Source of the DNA: a virus
DNA: 40,192 bases
Virus record (IMG/VR): IMGVR_UViG_3300005253_000628
Span: 1 to 40,192 of that record
Reading direction: 5' to 3' (one strand)
Shown: positions 14,559 through 21,734 of the stretch, one piece after another
Layout of the letters: each line of letters starts with the position of its first letter
Numbering within the stretch: the first letter of the stretch is position 1
The notes under the pieces: generated by a model
The model's input: the letters and a program-made list of their open reading frames with translations, nothing else
The model's database searches: none
What the model was told of the DNA's origin: nothing
Translations under genes and position numbers: made by a program

Positions 14559-15489
14559 AGACCAAGAACTGTTCGCACTAGAGGCCGAGCTAGGCGTCAA
14601 CAGGAGCACAAGGAAGACTAACGGTGGTGGAGCAGACGATGAGGATGCTGCTGGCCTCTGGCATGGTGTAGGCTTTGGTGGTGTACTCCATGGTACACAG
14701 CAACCCAAGAAGGAAGTCTTTTGGAGCTGTGCTGGTGACGTGAAGGGCTGCCCCATAGCACCAGAACCTAAGATTACCATGCCCGTGGAGATGTGGCAGT
14801 CACTCTGGCAGCTAACGGCACTCTCCAATAATGAGTGGATAGCCTACCTCATTGGTAAGTTAGAGGACGGTAAGGCTCTCATCGAAGAGGTCTACTTTCC
14901 TGAACAGACCGTCACAGGTACATCGTGCGAAGTGCCAACTGAGGTACAGGCAAAGCCTAATACCATTGGGGCCATCCACTCCCACGTCGGCATGGGAGCC
15001 TTCTGGTCTAAGACCGATGAAGACCATGCTAACTGGCCCATAGAAATCGTCCTGAACCGCAAGGGCGACTACAAGGCCCTCATGCGAGTGAAGCTGGATT
15101 GTAGTCGGTGGAGTAGGGTAGAGTGCAAGCTAACCATATCTGCTAGTCTGCCCTCCAGGGCCATGCTAGAATCACTTGAGGAGTCTATCAAGAAGGGAAA
15201 GGAACATGAGAAACCTACGGCAATCACTGTCTATCAAACCCCCGTTGCCGTCCAGCGAGGACAGTACCAGAATGCCTATGCCTCTTGGTGCAACGTCTGC
15301 CAAAAGATGCACGGGTTGCCTCGTTGTCAAAATGTCTGCGCCATCTGTGGGAATCCAGAGTGGGCAAACCATGAGTGCCCGACGGAGCGATGTCAGGAGT
15401 GTAGGACGTGGCATAGGCCTAGTGAGGTCTGCCGTCCTTCTGATGATACTCTTCCTCCCGATGGAGGCATACGCTACGGATTGGTCTAA
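14473..15489 (+). CDS. JAB/JAMM metallopeptidase with C-terminal Cys-rich domain
   Basis: The 338-aa product carries an intact JAMM zinc site: E121 in NEWIAYLIG, then HSHVGMGAFWSKTD (169-182), i.e. HxH-7-S-xx-D. This is the active metallo-isopeptidase motif that cleaves ubiquitin-like proteins from substrates or trims Ubl precursors. Residues 1-50 are basic and probably linker-like. The last 65 residues hold a Cys-rich region: CNVC (273-276), CQNVCAIC (285-292), CPTERCQEC (302-310), C320 and nearby His, suggesting two zinc sites. The gene overlaps the E1 gene by 86 nt in another frame, so these genes are tightly coupled. RBS: GGAGG at 14463. Confidence 0.85.
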   Translation: MARKGNRHARKKAKRLIHLFNQTTRTQDEDQELFALEAELGVNRSTRKTNGGGADDEDAAGLWHGVGFGGVLHGTQQPKKEVFWSCAGDVKGCPIAPEPKITMPVEMWQSLWQLTALSNNEWIAYLIGKLEDGKALIEEVYFPEQTVTGTSCEVPTEVQAKPNTIGAIHSHVGMGAFWSKTDEDHANWPIEIVLNRKGDYKALMRVKLDCSRWSRVECKLTISASLPSRAMLESLEESIKKGKEHEKPTAITVYQTPVAVQRGQYQNAYASWCNVCQKMHGLPRCQNVCAICGNPEWANHECPTERCQECRTWHRPSEVCRPSDDTLPPDGGIRYGLV

Positions 15490-15835
15490 ATTCCTCCCTC
15501 CAGTGAGGAGTGGGCTGGGGCCAGTTGAACTAGGTTGTATAGTTCGTGGCCCTGGCCTACAATCTACGGGTCGGTGGGTACCTGGGGGGTATAGACGCGG
15601 AGCTAATGGCCTGCGACAGCCTATCCTCCGTCCCCAGATGCGACAATGCTGGGACGTACACTTTTGGGCAACATATCTTGTCCACGAGACAACCCTGGGT
15701 GGTATCAGAGCCGTCTATGTAAAGAGAACCTGGGAACGGTGGTACTCTCGACGGTGGAAAGAGAAGCGGGCCTACAAGGATTGTAGGAGGTTTGGAAAAG
15801 CATGGAAAAAGCATCTACGGAAGTCGCAAGAATGA
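15422..15835 (+). CDS. Secreted or membrane-anchored basic protein
   Basis: The 137-aa product starting at GTG 15422 has an N-terminal signal-like sequence (MRSAVLLMILFLPMEAYA, about 18 residues, with AYA as a cleavage-like site), a Gly/Pro/Arg-rich middle, and a strongly basic Trp/Arg/Lys C-terminus. It overlaps the 3' end of the JAB gene by 68 nt in a different frame. The product may act in the periplasm or at the envelope. No recognised family. An ATG at 15443 would remove part of the signal sequence. Confidence 0.55.
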   Translation: MRSAVLLMILFLPMEAYATDWSKFLPPVRSGLGPVELGCIVRGPGLQSTGRWVPGGYRRGANGLRQPILRPQMRQCWDVHFWATYLVHETTLGGIRAVYVKRTWERWYSRRWKEKRAYKDCRRFGKAWKKHLRKSQE

Positions 15836-16248
15836 TGGAACAAAGAGCTAATCTATATACCTGTTGGTGCGGTAAGCCGAGGAACCTTGAATTGCACTTC
15901 TGCAAGGAACACGGTTTCCTAGAAGATAAGCTAAAGCAAGCGCGGGCGGAAGTGATGGCATCCGTGAAAGCAGTCCTAGCCCCACTCCTGGATAGGCTTC
16001 AGCAACTATTGGGTGACGAGGACTTAGATGAGGCGAAACTTCAAGATGCCTCAGAGGGCTTGTTACCTGAACTGCATGACGCAATACTGAAACTTCCCAA
16101 ACTCCAACCCGCCGCCAAAGACCTGGAAGCGTTGCTGCAAGAAGCTAGGCGAAATGGACAGTTGAAGGAAGCCCTAAGGTGGTTCTGTCTGCACGAACGC
16201 ATCACCGAGCTAGAGAAGGCCAGCGCCGAGGGGAGGAAGGTAAAATGA
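15802..16248 (+). CDS. 148-aa coiled-coil protein with an N-terminal zinc knuckle
   Basis: An N-terminal CWCGKPRNLELHFCKEH motif (about residues 21-37) looks like a zinc knuckle; the rest (40-145) is a long helical, Leu/Glu/Ala-rich segment with coiled-coil potential, ending EKASAEGRKVK. It overlaps the previous gene by 34 nt and the next by an ATGA. It could be a partner-binding adaptor; function unknown. Confidence 0.7.
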   Translation: MEKASTEVARMMEQRANLYTCWCGKPRNLELHFCKEHGFLEDKLKQARAEVMASVKAVLAPLLDRLQQLLGDEDLDEAKLQDASEGLLPELHDAILKLPKLQPAAKDLEALLQEARRNGQLKEALRWFCLHERITELEKASAEGRKVK

Positions 16249-16601
16249 AACCCGAAGAACCACAGAAGACAATTCAGTGTCACCATGAAGGAGAGCAGGG
16301 TAGGGCAGGCCGTGTCCTTCGCTCTTGTTTTGACTCGGCGTGCGAGAGTAATTGGGTTTTGAACATCCACCACCTACAAAACTGGTTCAATGACCATGCT
16401 GGTTCCATTGAGGTCGTCAACAGGTCTCCTATCAATATGGAAACATTGGCGTATGGACTGCACCAGTGGTCACATGATGTGACGGATATTTCCAAGCTGC
16501 CGATGATGGATTCGGCTCTGCTGGTGTCCAGCCTGTTCCAGCTTGGGTTCATGGCTGGATTCTTTTCGCACCAGAAAGAGAAAACAGAGAAACCTCAATA
16601 G
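16245..16601 (+). CDS. 118-aa hypothetical protein
   Basis: The product begins with MKPEEPQKTIQCHHEGEQG, has Cys and His in the first 35 residues and a helical C-terminal half ending in a hydrophobic segment (about 90-112) and a Lys/Glu tail. The hydrophobic stretch could be a short membrane helix. ATGA overlap with the upstream gene. Function unknown. Confidence 0.75.
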   Translation: MKPEEPQKTIQCHHEGEQGRAGRVLRSCFDSACESNWVLNIHHLQNWFNDHAGSIEVVNRSPINMETLAYGLHQWSHDVTDISKLPMMDSALLVSSLFQLGFMAGFFSHQKEKTEKPQ

Positions 16602-16617
16602 ATGATGGTGGTCGAAA

Positions 16618-16785
16618 ATGGAGAGGGCTCTCAGACTTCTCGGTATCGAACTCGATTCGGAAGAGGAGACTGAGGACCCGCTTGGTCTTGCCGAGTGGAG
16701 GATAAATGATACGAAGCTACTACGATTCAGACAGGGACATCTTAGGGGCTATACTACAGCTCCATGCAGTAGGAGAACGGTTTGA
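16618..16785 (+). CDS. Possible 55-aa small ORF (weak)
   Basis: An ORF begins MERALRLLGIELDSEEETED, an acidic helix, and then runs into the frame-shifted start of the methyltransferase gene, overlapping it by 80 nt. No ribosome binding site is clear. It fills the space between two genes but may be a chance ORF. Confidence 0.3.
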   Translation: MERALRLLGIELDSEEETEDPLGLAEWRINDTKLLRFRQGHLRGYTTAPCSRRTV

Positions 16786-17290
16786 CCTCGACCCAACCTA
16801 TTCTAAGGGGTTGTTCTGGGCAGGCCTGCCTGAACCGAGATTCAAGTCCGACTTAGCCCCCCAAGTGAGTGGACTTGTCCAAGCTGACGCTCGATGTCTG
16901 CCATTTAGTGGCAACTCGATGTCGAGTATATGCTTTGACCCGCCGTTCATGTTTGGAACTCATGGTCAGACCAAGAACAATATAATGAACCGTCGGTTCA
17001 CGATGTTCGATAGCTGGCTGGAATTGGTAGCTATGTATCAAGGGTCCTTACATGAGTTCCATCGAGTCCTCAGTCCCAAGGGCATTCTCGCATTCAAGTG
17101 CCAGGACTATACGGATAGCAAGACTACTATGACTCACTGCTACGTTTGGCAGTGGGCTATCGAGCGAGGATTCTATCCTAAAGACTTGTTCATCAAACTG
17201 GCAAAGGGTGGACGAATCTATAACCCCGCATTAGTTCAGAGGCATGCTAGAAAGTTCCATTCTTACTGGTGGGTATTTGAGAAGAAATGA
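16706..17290 (+). CDS. DNA-methyltransferase-like protein (copy 1)
   Basis: The 194-aa product shows DLDPTYSKGLFW (27-38), likely a diverged SAM-binding motif I, and FDPPFMFG (77-84), the DPPF/Y catalytic motif IV of amino-methyltransferases (N4-cytosine or N6-adenine). GILAFKCQDY (about 129-138) is the following strand/turn. No separate target-recognition domain is visible, so it is short for the family. A paralogue lies at 27868-28473. TGGAGG-like site precedes the ATG. It could protect phage DNA from restriction or mark replication. Confidence 0.8.
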   Translation: MIRSYYDSDRDILGAILQLHAVGERFDLDPTYSKGLFWAGLPEPRFKSDLAPQVSGLVQADARCLPFSGNSMSSICFDPPFMFGTHGQTKNNIMNRRFTMFDSWLELVAMYQGSLHEFHRVLSPKGILAFKCQDYTDSKTTMTHCYVWQWAIERGFYPKDLFIKLAKGGRIYNPALVQRHARKFHSYWWVFEKK

Positions 17291-17481
17291 CCCGCCTCGA
17301 CCAAGTTTGCACACACGACCTAAATTACCGCTGTTCCGACTGTCAGAAGTGCTATGTCTGTGAGCATGTCTCATTCTATAGTCCCAGGAGAATTCCCTAC
17401 GGAGCCATGCAATCTTGGAATGACTGGTATTGGAAATGCCCCGATGGACGGACGAAGAGGGCTCACCATGACGAAGCTTGA
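17287..17481 (+). CDS. 64-aa Cys-rich zinc-finger miniprotein
   Basis: Cys and His at CTHDLNYRCSDCQKCYVCEH (residues 8-27), then CPDG later, suggesting a zinc-binding fold. ATGA overlap with the methyltransferase stop. Function unknown. Confidence 0.7.
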   Translation: MTRLDQVCTHDLNYRCSDCQKCYVCEHVSFYSPRRIPYGAMQSWNDWYWKCPDGRTKRAHHDEA

Positions 17482-17557
17482 CAAATTCTTTGGCTTCATC
17501 GCAGGCATCCTCTGCCTGCTTTTGTGCATCTTGGATGAATGGAGACAAAAACGATGA
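17468..17557 (+). CDS. 29-aa single-span membrane miniprotein
   Basis: A short hydrophobic Phe/Ile/Leu/Cys span (residues 7-21) is flanked by basic residues. It overlaps the previous gene by 14 nt and the next by ATGA, which supports a genuine coupled ORF. Function unknown. Confidence 0.45.
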   Translation: MTKLDKFFGFIAGILCLLLCILDEWRQKR

Positions 17558-17841
17558 GTCAATCTCGCTTCAATATCGAAGCTAAGTTCATAGTTAGAAC
17601 GGTTCTACAAATCCTTCTCACTGCCTTTCTGGTGATTGCATGGCTACCTGCCCAGCAACCTACGCCTGCTCCTAAGGGCTATACCTCGAACGGTGATGTC
17701 TTCCTGGGCTGGATGAAGTACGCAGCCCATGTTCAGATACGCTTCCTCAATGGTGGGCATACTACCTACGGGCGGGAGCAGATGAAGGACATCACTAAGG
17801 AACTGGAAGCTGGACTGAAGTGTGTACAGGAGAAGAAGTAA
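17554..17841 (+). CDS. 95-aa membrane-anchored protein
   Basis: Residues 1-12 are basic, followed by a hydrophobic span (about 12-32) and then a polar domain with NGGHTTYGREQMKD; the N-in/C-out topology is typical. ATGA start overlap at 17554; it ends with TAA whose last A starts the next gene. Could be a small envelope protein such as a spanin-like or inner-membrane effector; function unknown. Confidence 0.65.
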   Translation: MSQSRFNIEAKFIVRTVLQILLTAFLVIAWLPAQQPTPAPKGYTSNGDVFLGWMKYAAHVQIRFLNGGHTTYGREQMKDITKELEAGLKCVQEKK

Positions 17842-18059
17842 TGGCCCAGATGACCTGCAAGGGAACCCGATGCGATGGACAGGGCAAGGGAGAGTACTGT
17901 GGATTCTGTCTGGAACACCAGCGCCTAGAGGTTGTCGGCATGTTGGTGAAGAAGGCAAACGAGGGAGGTCTGGATAGAGCTATCTCTGGAGCATACCTCC
18001 TTGCTGCCTCCATCGTCTCAGCAGCTTTAGGGTCAGAAGCCCTAGGAGAGAAACTATGA
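17841..18059 (+). CDS. 72-aa zinc-finger protein
   Basis: CKGTRC (6-11) with CGFCLEH (22-28) form a zinc-binding motif; the rest is a Leu/Ala-rich amphipathic helix. It overlaps the previous stop by 1 nt. Function unknown. Confidence 0.65.
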   Translation: MAQMTCKGTRCDGQGKGEYCGFCLEHQRLEVVGMLVKKANEGGLDRAISGAYLLAASIVSAALGSEALGEKL

Positions 18060-18238
18060 GCAGAGAAACTACTCAGATTTGTGATAGGTGTAAATACAGG
18101 GCTGAAGGCCAGCCCGATGTATCTCATTGGCTTCACATTCCTCCTGCACTGGCTGCTGCCTTTGGTGTTAATGCACTGAAAGAAGGGGACTTATGCCCTG
18201 GATGTATTGACTCTCTGAAGGAGTGGTGGAAAAACTGA
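18056..18238 (+). CDS. 60-aa zinc-finger protein
   Basis: CDRC (9-12) and CPGC (47-50) form a zinc ribbon around a Pro/Ala/Leu middle (about 24-42) and a Trp-containing end. ATGA overlap with the upstream gene. The 108 bases after it hold a candidate promoter and no gene. Confidence 0.7.
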   Translation: MSRETTQICDRCKYRAEGQPDVSHWLHIPPALAAAFGVNALKEGDLCPGCIDSLKEWWKN

Positions 18239-18308
18239 AGAGTTATCTCTTATGTCTTCAGATGCCACGAATGAGTAGAATGGTTGCTTAGAGGAGAAAG
18301 AAATGTTG

Positions 18309-18337
18309 TTGCCTCGTAGTATCGAGTATGCTATGAT
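18309..18337 (+). promoter_or_regulatory. Candidate promoter directly before the HNH gene
   Basis: TTGCCT (18309-18314), 17 nt, TATGAT (18332-18337). The spacing is canonical and the -10 is a good match. The ATG of the HNH gene is only 9 nt after the -10, so the transcript would be nearly leaderless; no Shine-Dalgarno is visible before that ATG. Confidence 0.45.
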
Positions 18338-18346
18338 TTTCACGTT

Positions 18347-18796
18347 ATGGCTCAGCATCCCCGACACAGACATACTCCAGCCTATTATGAGGAACGCAGA
18401 TTACAGGCTTTAGAGAGAGCACGAAAATGGCGACTGGACAACCCCAAACGGTACAAAGAGCTAAATCGAGTCTGTGGTCAGCGTTGGTACAAGGAAAACA
18501 AGGACCAAGTATGTCGGGAGACTCGCGCAAGGTACCTTCGCCTCAAGAAGATAGTGGTTCGGAAGTATGGGGGGAGATGTGCCTGTTGTGGAGTCTCAGA
18601 GCTCGTTTTCCTGGCGGTAGACCATGTTAATAATGACGGAGCCAAAATGAGAAAGGAAAAGGTACATGGTCACGGAGTAGCCCTTTACCATTGGTTAATT
18701 CGACGTGGTTTCCCAAAGGATTTTCAGATTCTGTGCCATAACTGTAATTGGGCCAAGGCCCATGGAGGCTGTCCCCATGCTCGTCCTACGTTGTAA
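18347..18796 (+). CDS. HNH endonuclease
   Basis: The 149-aa product has a basic N-terminal region (1-60) and a zinc-stabilised HNH domain: CACCG (about 82-86), then VFLAVDHVNNDG (catalytic His of the DHxxxxG type), and CHNCNWAKAHGGC (near 130-142). The organisation is that of phage-type homing or group I intron-type HNH nucleases. It lies between miniprotein clusters and has its own possible promoter, so it may be a mobile free-standing HNH gene. A GC/codon comparison would test this. Confidence 0.85.
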   Translation: MAQHPRHRHTPAYYEERRLQALERARKWRLDNPKRYKELNRVCGQRWYKENKDQVCRETRARYLRLKKIVVRKYGGRCACCGVSELVFLAVDHVNNDGAKMRKEKVHGHGVALYHWLIRRGFPKDFQILCHNCNWAKAHGGCPHARPTL

Positions 18797-18911
18797 AAAG
18801 CACCCCCGGTACACTGGCAAGGAATCACCTAGGGCAGGCTGTAATCAGTGTTACTGGCTCTACATAGTCAGGATGCAAGCTGAAGTAAACAGAGTAGAGG
18901 TAAAGAAATGA
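18777..18911 (+). CDS. 44-aa Cys-containing miniprotein
   Basis: MLVLRCKKHPRYTGK, then a CNQC pair and an aromatic helix, ending in basic residues. It overlaps the HNH stop by 20 nt. A small zinc-binding protein is likely, but the evidence is thin. Confidence 0.5.
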   Translation: MLVLRCKKHPRYTGKESPRAGCNQCYWLYIVRMQAEVNRVEVKK

Positions 18912-19069
18912 GCCCAGAACTAGCAGTCCTATACGCCAAGCTGGACATTTATGAGGAGGCTTTGAGCAAGATAGGCACGAAAGGTGGCCTGGGCTACGGA
19001 GGTTGGGCATGGGCAACAGCTACCAGAGCATTGAATGAGGCAACCAAACTGTCTCAGCCTGCATCTTAA
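18908..19069 (+). CDS. 53-aa hypothetical protein
   Basis: A soluble two-helix miniprotein (MSPELAVLYAKLDIYEEAL, then a Gly-rich loop and a second helix). ATGA overlap with the previous gene. Function unknown. Confidence 0.55.
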   Translation: MSPELAVLYAKLDIYEEALSKIGTKGGLGYGGWAWATATRALNEATKLSQPAS

Positions 19070-19080
19070 CCAGAGAAACT

Positions 19081-19161
19081 ATGAGTGACCTAGTCTTGTT
19101 CTTGTTAATAGCATCTATAATTCTTGTAGCGTATGCTATAGGACTATCAGATGACTTCTGA
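19081..19161 (+). CDS. 26-aa membrane miniprotein
   Basis: A single Leu/Ile/Ala-rich hydrophobic span over most of its length, with DD near the end. AACCAGAGAAACT precedes the ATG (weak GAG ribosome binding site). It overlaps the start of the nuclease gene by 11 nt. Confidence 0.4.
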   Translation: MSDLVLFLLIASIILVAYAIGLSDDF

Positions 19162-19831
19162 ACCTGTAACCTACTACTGGTCCCACTTCGATACCTGGGT
19201 TGAGTGCCCTGAGCGGTACCGGACCCAGTACATCCTGAAGGAACCCTACGACATTGACGACAACTGGGCCGTCAAGGAAGGCAGGGAAATCCACGACATG
19301 CTGGCCCGTAGATTGGGTAGGCTGGAGAACTTCAAGGCTGGTAACTCATTGCTTCTAAAGAAGTATCATGCAATGTATGCTACTGAGGACCGGGCCTTGG
19401 GTAGTTGGCAGACCGAGATTAAGCTGGAGTCAGTGATAGTCGCCCCTGGTATCCTCATTGCCGGTAGATTGGATGCCTGGGCTCCTACTACTAAGCTAGT
19501 CCGCGAGACCAAACGGAAGGGTCGCCGGTATGGACTGGCGAAGGACATGCTGCAACTGATGTGGTACTGCTTGGTCGCTGGTACTGACCATGGGCAACTG
19601 GATTTAGTCTACCCACCTGCATGGGAACGGACGGAGTGGGGCATGGAGCGGTTGAACTATACCTTCTCTCAAGGCCAATTTAGTCAGCTTGTGACAGATA
19701 TAGCGACCTTCCATGAGGAAGTCAGTCGCAATTCTAGTACCAATCCAGTCGTCGCTGCTCTAAGGAACCACAACTCATGTCACTACTGTCCTTTTACAAA
19801 AGCTTGTTGGGGGGAGTTAATAGTTAAGTAG
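19151..19831 (+). CDS. Cas4/RecB-like PD-(D/E)XK nuclease with Fe-S Cys
   Basis: The 226-aa product shows the RecB-type site: an early H48, G105RLD108, E119-T-K121 and Q135 with Y139. Four Cys (C19 and a C-terminal C210, C213, C219 cluster) fit the Fe-S cluster of Cas4/AddB-type nucleases. In phages such nucleases process DNA ends for recombination next to RecA/Sak-like and SSB proteins, and here a Sak4-like ATPase and an SSB-like protein follow. No CRISPR array is visible, so a CRISPR role is not supported. Confidence 0.85.
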   Translation: MTSEPVTYYWSHFDTWVECPERYRTQYILKEPYDIDDNWAVKEGREIHDMLARRLGRLENFKAGNSLLLKKYHAMYATEDRALGSWQTEIKLESVIVAPGILIAGRLDAWAPTTKLVRETKRKGRRYGLAKDMLQLMWYCLVAGTDHGQLDLVYPPAWERTEWGMERLNYTFSQGQFSQLVTDIATFHEEVSRNSSTNPVVAALRNHNSCHYCPFTKACWGELIVK

Positions 19832-19843
19832 TAGGAGGAGAAA

Positions 19844-20065
19844 ATGACTGAAGAAAAGAACACCGTGTCGGAAGAAGTGAAAAAAGAAATAACCCCTGAG
19901 CAACTCCAACAGTTGTTCGAGGCATCTATTCAACTTATGGACTCAGCTATCAAGGACCTGGTAACAGCCTGGAAAGGCATCGGGATTGTCCTGATGAGCA
20001 GTCAGATAGTCCCACCCAAGGAGGAACCCAATGGCGATAGCCCTACCGACCAAGCCCAAAGCTAA
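19844..20065 (+). CDS. 73-aa acidic helical protein
   Basis: An acidic, Glu-rich N-terminus is followed by an amphipathic helix (about 17-52) and a Pro/Glu end. TAGGAGGAG precedes the ATG. It overlaps the next gene by 35 nt. Located between nuclease and ATPase, so possibly a recombination accessory; unidentified. Confidence 0.65.
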   Translation: MTEEKNTVSEEVKKEITPEQLQQLFEASIQLMDSAIKDLVTAWKGIGIVLMSSQIVPPKEEPNGDSPTDQAQS

Positions 20066-20867
20066 GACCCGCACTGGGTTTCCCTACCAGTCCGTGTGGC
20101 TCGTAGGTTCACCACCCAAGGTAGGCAAGTCCAAGATGATTGAGGGCTTGTGGCAGACTACCAAGCGGGCAGGCAAAGAGTTGAAGGTGCTCCACATTGA
20201 CATGGAGAATTCCTGTGAGGACATTGGGGGCTATGTACTACGGTGTACAAACCTCAGTGAGGTCCGGGAGGCCATCGCTGCACTACGGGCTGACCCAAGC
20301 AAGTTCCAGGGAGTGTGCTTCGATACCATTGATGTCGTCAATGCCTGGGCTGAGGAAGAGACCATCAATGAGTTGAAGGGTACCAGTACCGAGAAGGCTG
20401 GCTCCCTTGCTGACCTTCAGGTGATGGGCGACGACCGTGTAGGCTTTGGTAAGGACTGGGCCATGGCACGGAAGAAGGTCGCTAACATCATCCAGTCAGC
20501 ACAGATGGCTGGGCTCATGGTATTCCTACTGGCCCACACCAAGGTCGAGAGGGGCAGCTTCTCTGGTGTCAACATCGCCCTACCCCAGGGCCTAGGCATC
20601 AAGGTCAGGGGCCTATGCCAGGTCATCGGCTATGTGTACTGCTCTGAGGAGGGAGGTAGGGTAGTACGGTACATCACCTTCCGCTCTGCCGACAGTACAG
20701 TAGCTGGGTCCAGGTACTCAGAACTGAACGATGCCAACGTCCGACTCAGGCTTAGAGACAGGAAGAAAGATGGCAAGGGCTACGTTGATTGGTCGCCCAT
20801 ATTTCAGTTGTTCGGGGAGAACCCAGATGGTACTCCCTACCAAATTCCGCCAACTTCAACTAGCTAG
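20031..20867 (+). CDS. Sak4-like RecA-fold ATPase (recombination)
   Basis: The 278-aa product has Walker A GSPPKVGKS (26-34) and Walker B FDTID (97-101), with an N-terminal basic stretch. It fits the phage nucleotide-binding/Sak4 group, single-domain RecA-like proteins that promote single-strand annealing. Its neighbours (Cas4-like nuclease before, SSB-like after) are the usual partners. The AGGAGG-containing context precedes the ATG within the upstream gene. Confidence 0.8.
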   Translation: MAIALPTKPKAKTRTGFPYQSVWLVGSPPKVGKSKMIEGLWQTTKRAGKELKVLHIDMENSCEDIGGYVLRCTNLSEVREAIAALRADPSKFQGVCFDTIDVVNAWAEEETINELKGTSTEKAGSLADLQVMGDDRVGFGKDWAMARKKVANIIQSAQMAGLMVFLLAHTKVERGSFSGVNIALPQGLGIKVRGLCQVIGYVYCSEEGGRVVRYITFRSADSTVAGSRYSELNDANVRLRLRDRKKDGKGYVDWSPIFQLFGENPDGTPYQIPPTSTS

Positions 20868-20877
20868 TTAGGAGGAA

Positions 20878-21459
20878 ATGAACACTATGTCTGACCCAAT
20901 GATTGCTGGATTCAGCTTCAGTGACGAGGAAGAAATAATCCTTGAGGGATTTGAGCCGCGTCCTCCAGGAGAGTATCTTGCTCAAGTTAAGGAACTGACC
21001 AAGGACGGTACAAACGTGGACGTGACATGCACGCTCATCCGTGCCTTGCAACTCTACGAGGGAGCACCTGTCCCTGAGTCACTCGGCAGCATACGCAAAC
21101 GCTTCTACCACATCGGACCTATTCCCATGGAAGCTGACGAGAAGAAGAAGAAGTCAATGAAGAACGCCAGGGGCATCTTCAAGGGCTTCTGGAAGGTAGC
21201 TACAGGCAACTCCCTGGAAGGCAGTACCATCTCGCCTGAGAAGGTCAAGGGCAGCTTCATCGTCCTAGGCATTTCTTGGTCCAAGAGAGTTGCCAAGACT
21301 GAGCCAAGGGCGGGTTACTCCTACTCACAGTGGTTGGCTGCGAACAAGCCTCAGCCATCGGACACCTTCTGGCAACAGGTATCACGGTTCCGTGTGCCCA
21401 AGCCGGAGGAGCTCCCTGACCAACCCACAGCACCCGTTGCTGTGGACGAGGATGATTAA
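20878..21459 (+). CDS. SSB-like / DUF669-type protein
   Basis: The 193-aa product has a beta-rich body (EYLAQVKELTKDGTN, RKRFYHIGPI, STISPEKVKGSF) and an acidic C-terminal tail (AVDEDD), the same tail type by which SSBs recruit partners. It follows the Sak4-like ATPase, and DUF669-type SSBs are commonly found there. I use ATG 20878 (2 nt after GGAGG, too close) or 20887 (11 nt); the second is an alternative. Confidence 0.7.
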   Translation: MNTMSDPMIAGFSFSDEEEIILEGFEPRPPGEYLAQVKELTKDGTNVDVTCTLIRALQLYEGAPVPESLGSIRKRFYHIGPIPMEADEKKKKSMKNARGIFKGFWKVATGNSLEGSTISPEKVKGSFIVLGISWSKRVAKTEPRAGYSYSQWLAANKPQPSDTFWQQVSRFRVPKPEELPDQPTAPVAVDEDD

Positions 21460-21470
21460 CTAGGCGGACG

Positions 21471-21521
21471 GGTAGTAATGGGGGTTGCTGACTTGGGAAC
21501 TCGACAGTGGCCCCCACTACC
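21471..21521 (+). other. GC-rich hairpin between SSB-like and membrane gene
   Basis: GGTAGT-AAT-GGGGG (21471-21484) pairs with CCCCCACTACC (21511-21521), leaving a 3-nt bulge and a 26-nt loop. There is no T tract, so it is more likely an RNA-processing or translation-control element than a terminator. Lies in the 74-base gap between the two genes. Confidence 0.4.
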
Positions 21522-21533
21522 TGATAGGAGAAA

Positions 21534-21734
21534 GTGAAGCATCTGAAACGACTCTTCTTCGGTTGCATCTTCGTGGGTATCATGTGGTTCTTCTTACTCT
21601 CCTGCTGGTATGCAACCCTATCTCTAGCGAAGTTGATATTCCCTTACGTTGGTCTCTACTACCTTGCCCTGGGAATGGCAGGAGGGGCAGTAAGTTTCCT
21701 GGCTTACTCTATTGGTAGGTCACTGGACGAATGA
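21534..21734 (+). CDS. 66-aa membrane protein, two spans
   Basis: Two hydrophobic segments (about 6-30 and 36-58) are separated by a short loop. The start is GTG 21534 with AGGAG just upstream. Its 3' end overlaps the next gene. Function unknown. Confidence 0.6.
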   Translation: MKHLKRLFFGCIFVGIMWFFLLSCWYATLSLAKLIFPYVGLYYLALGMAGGAVSFLAYSIGRSLDE

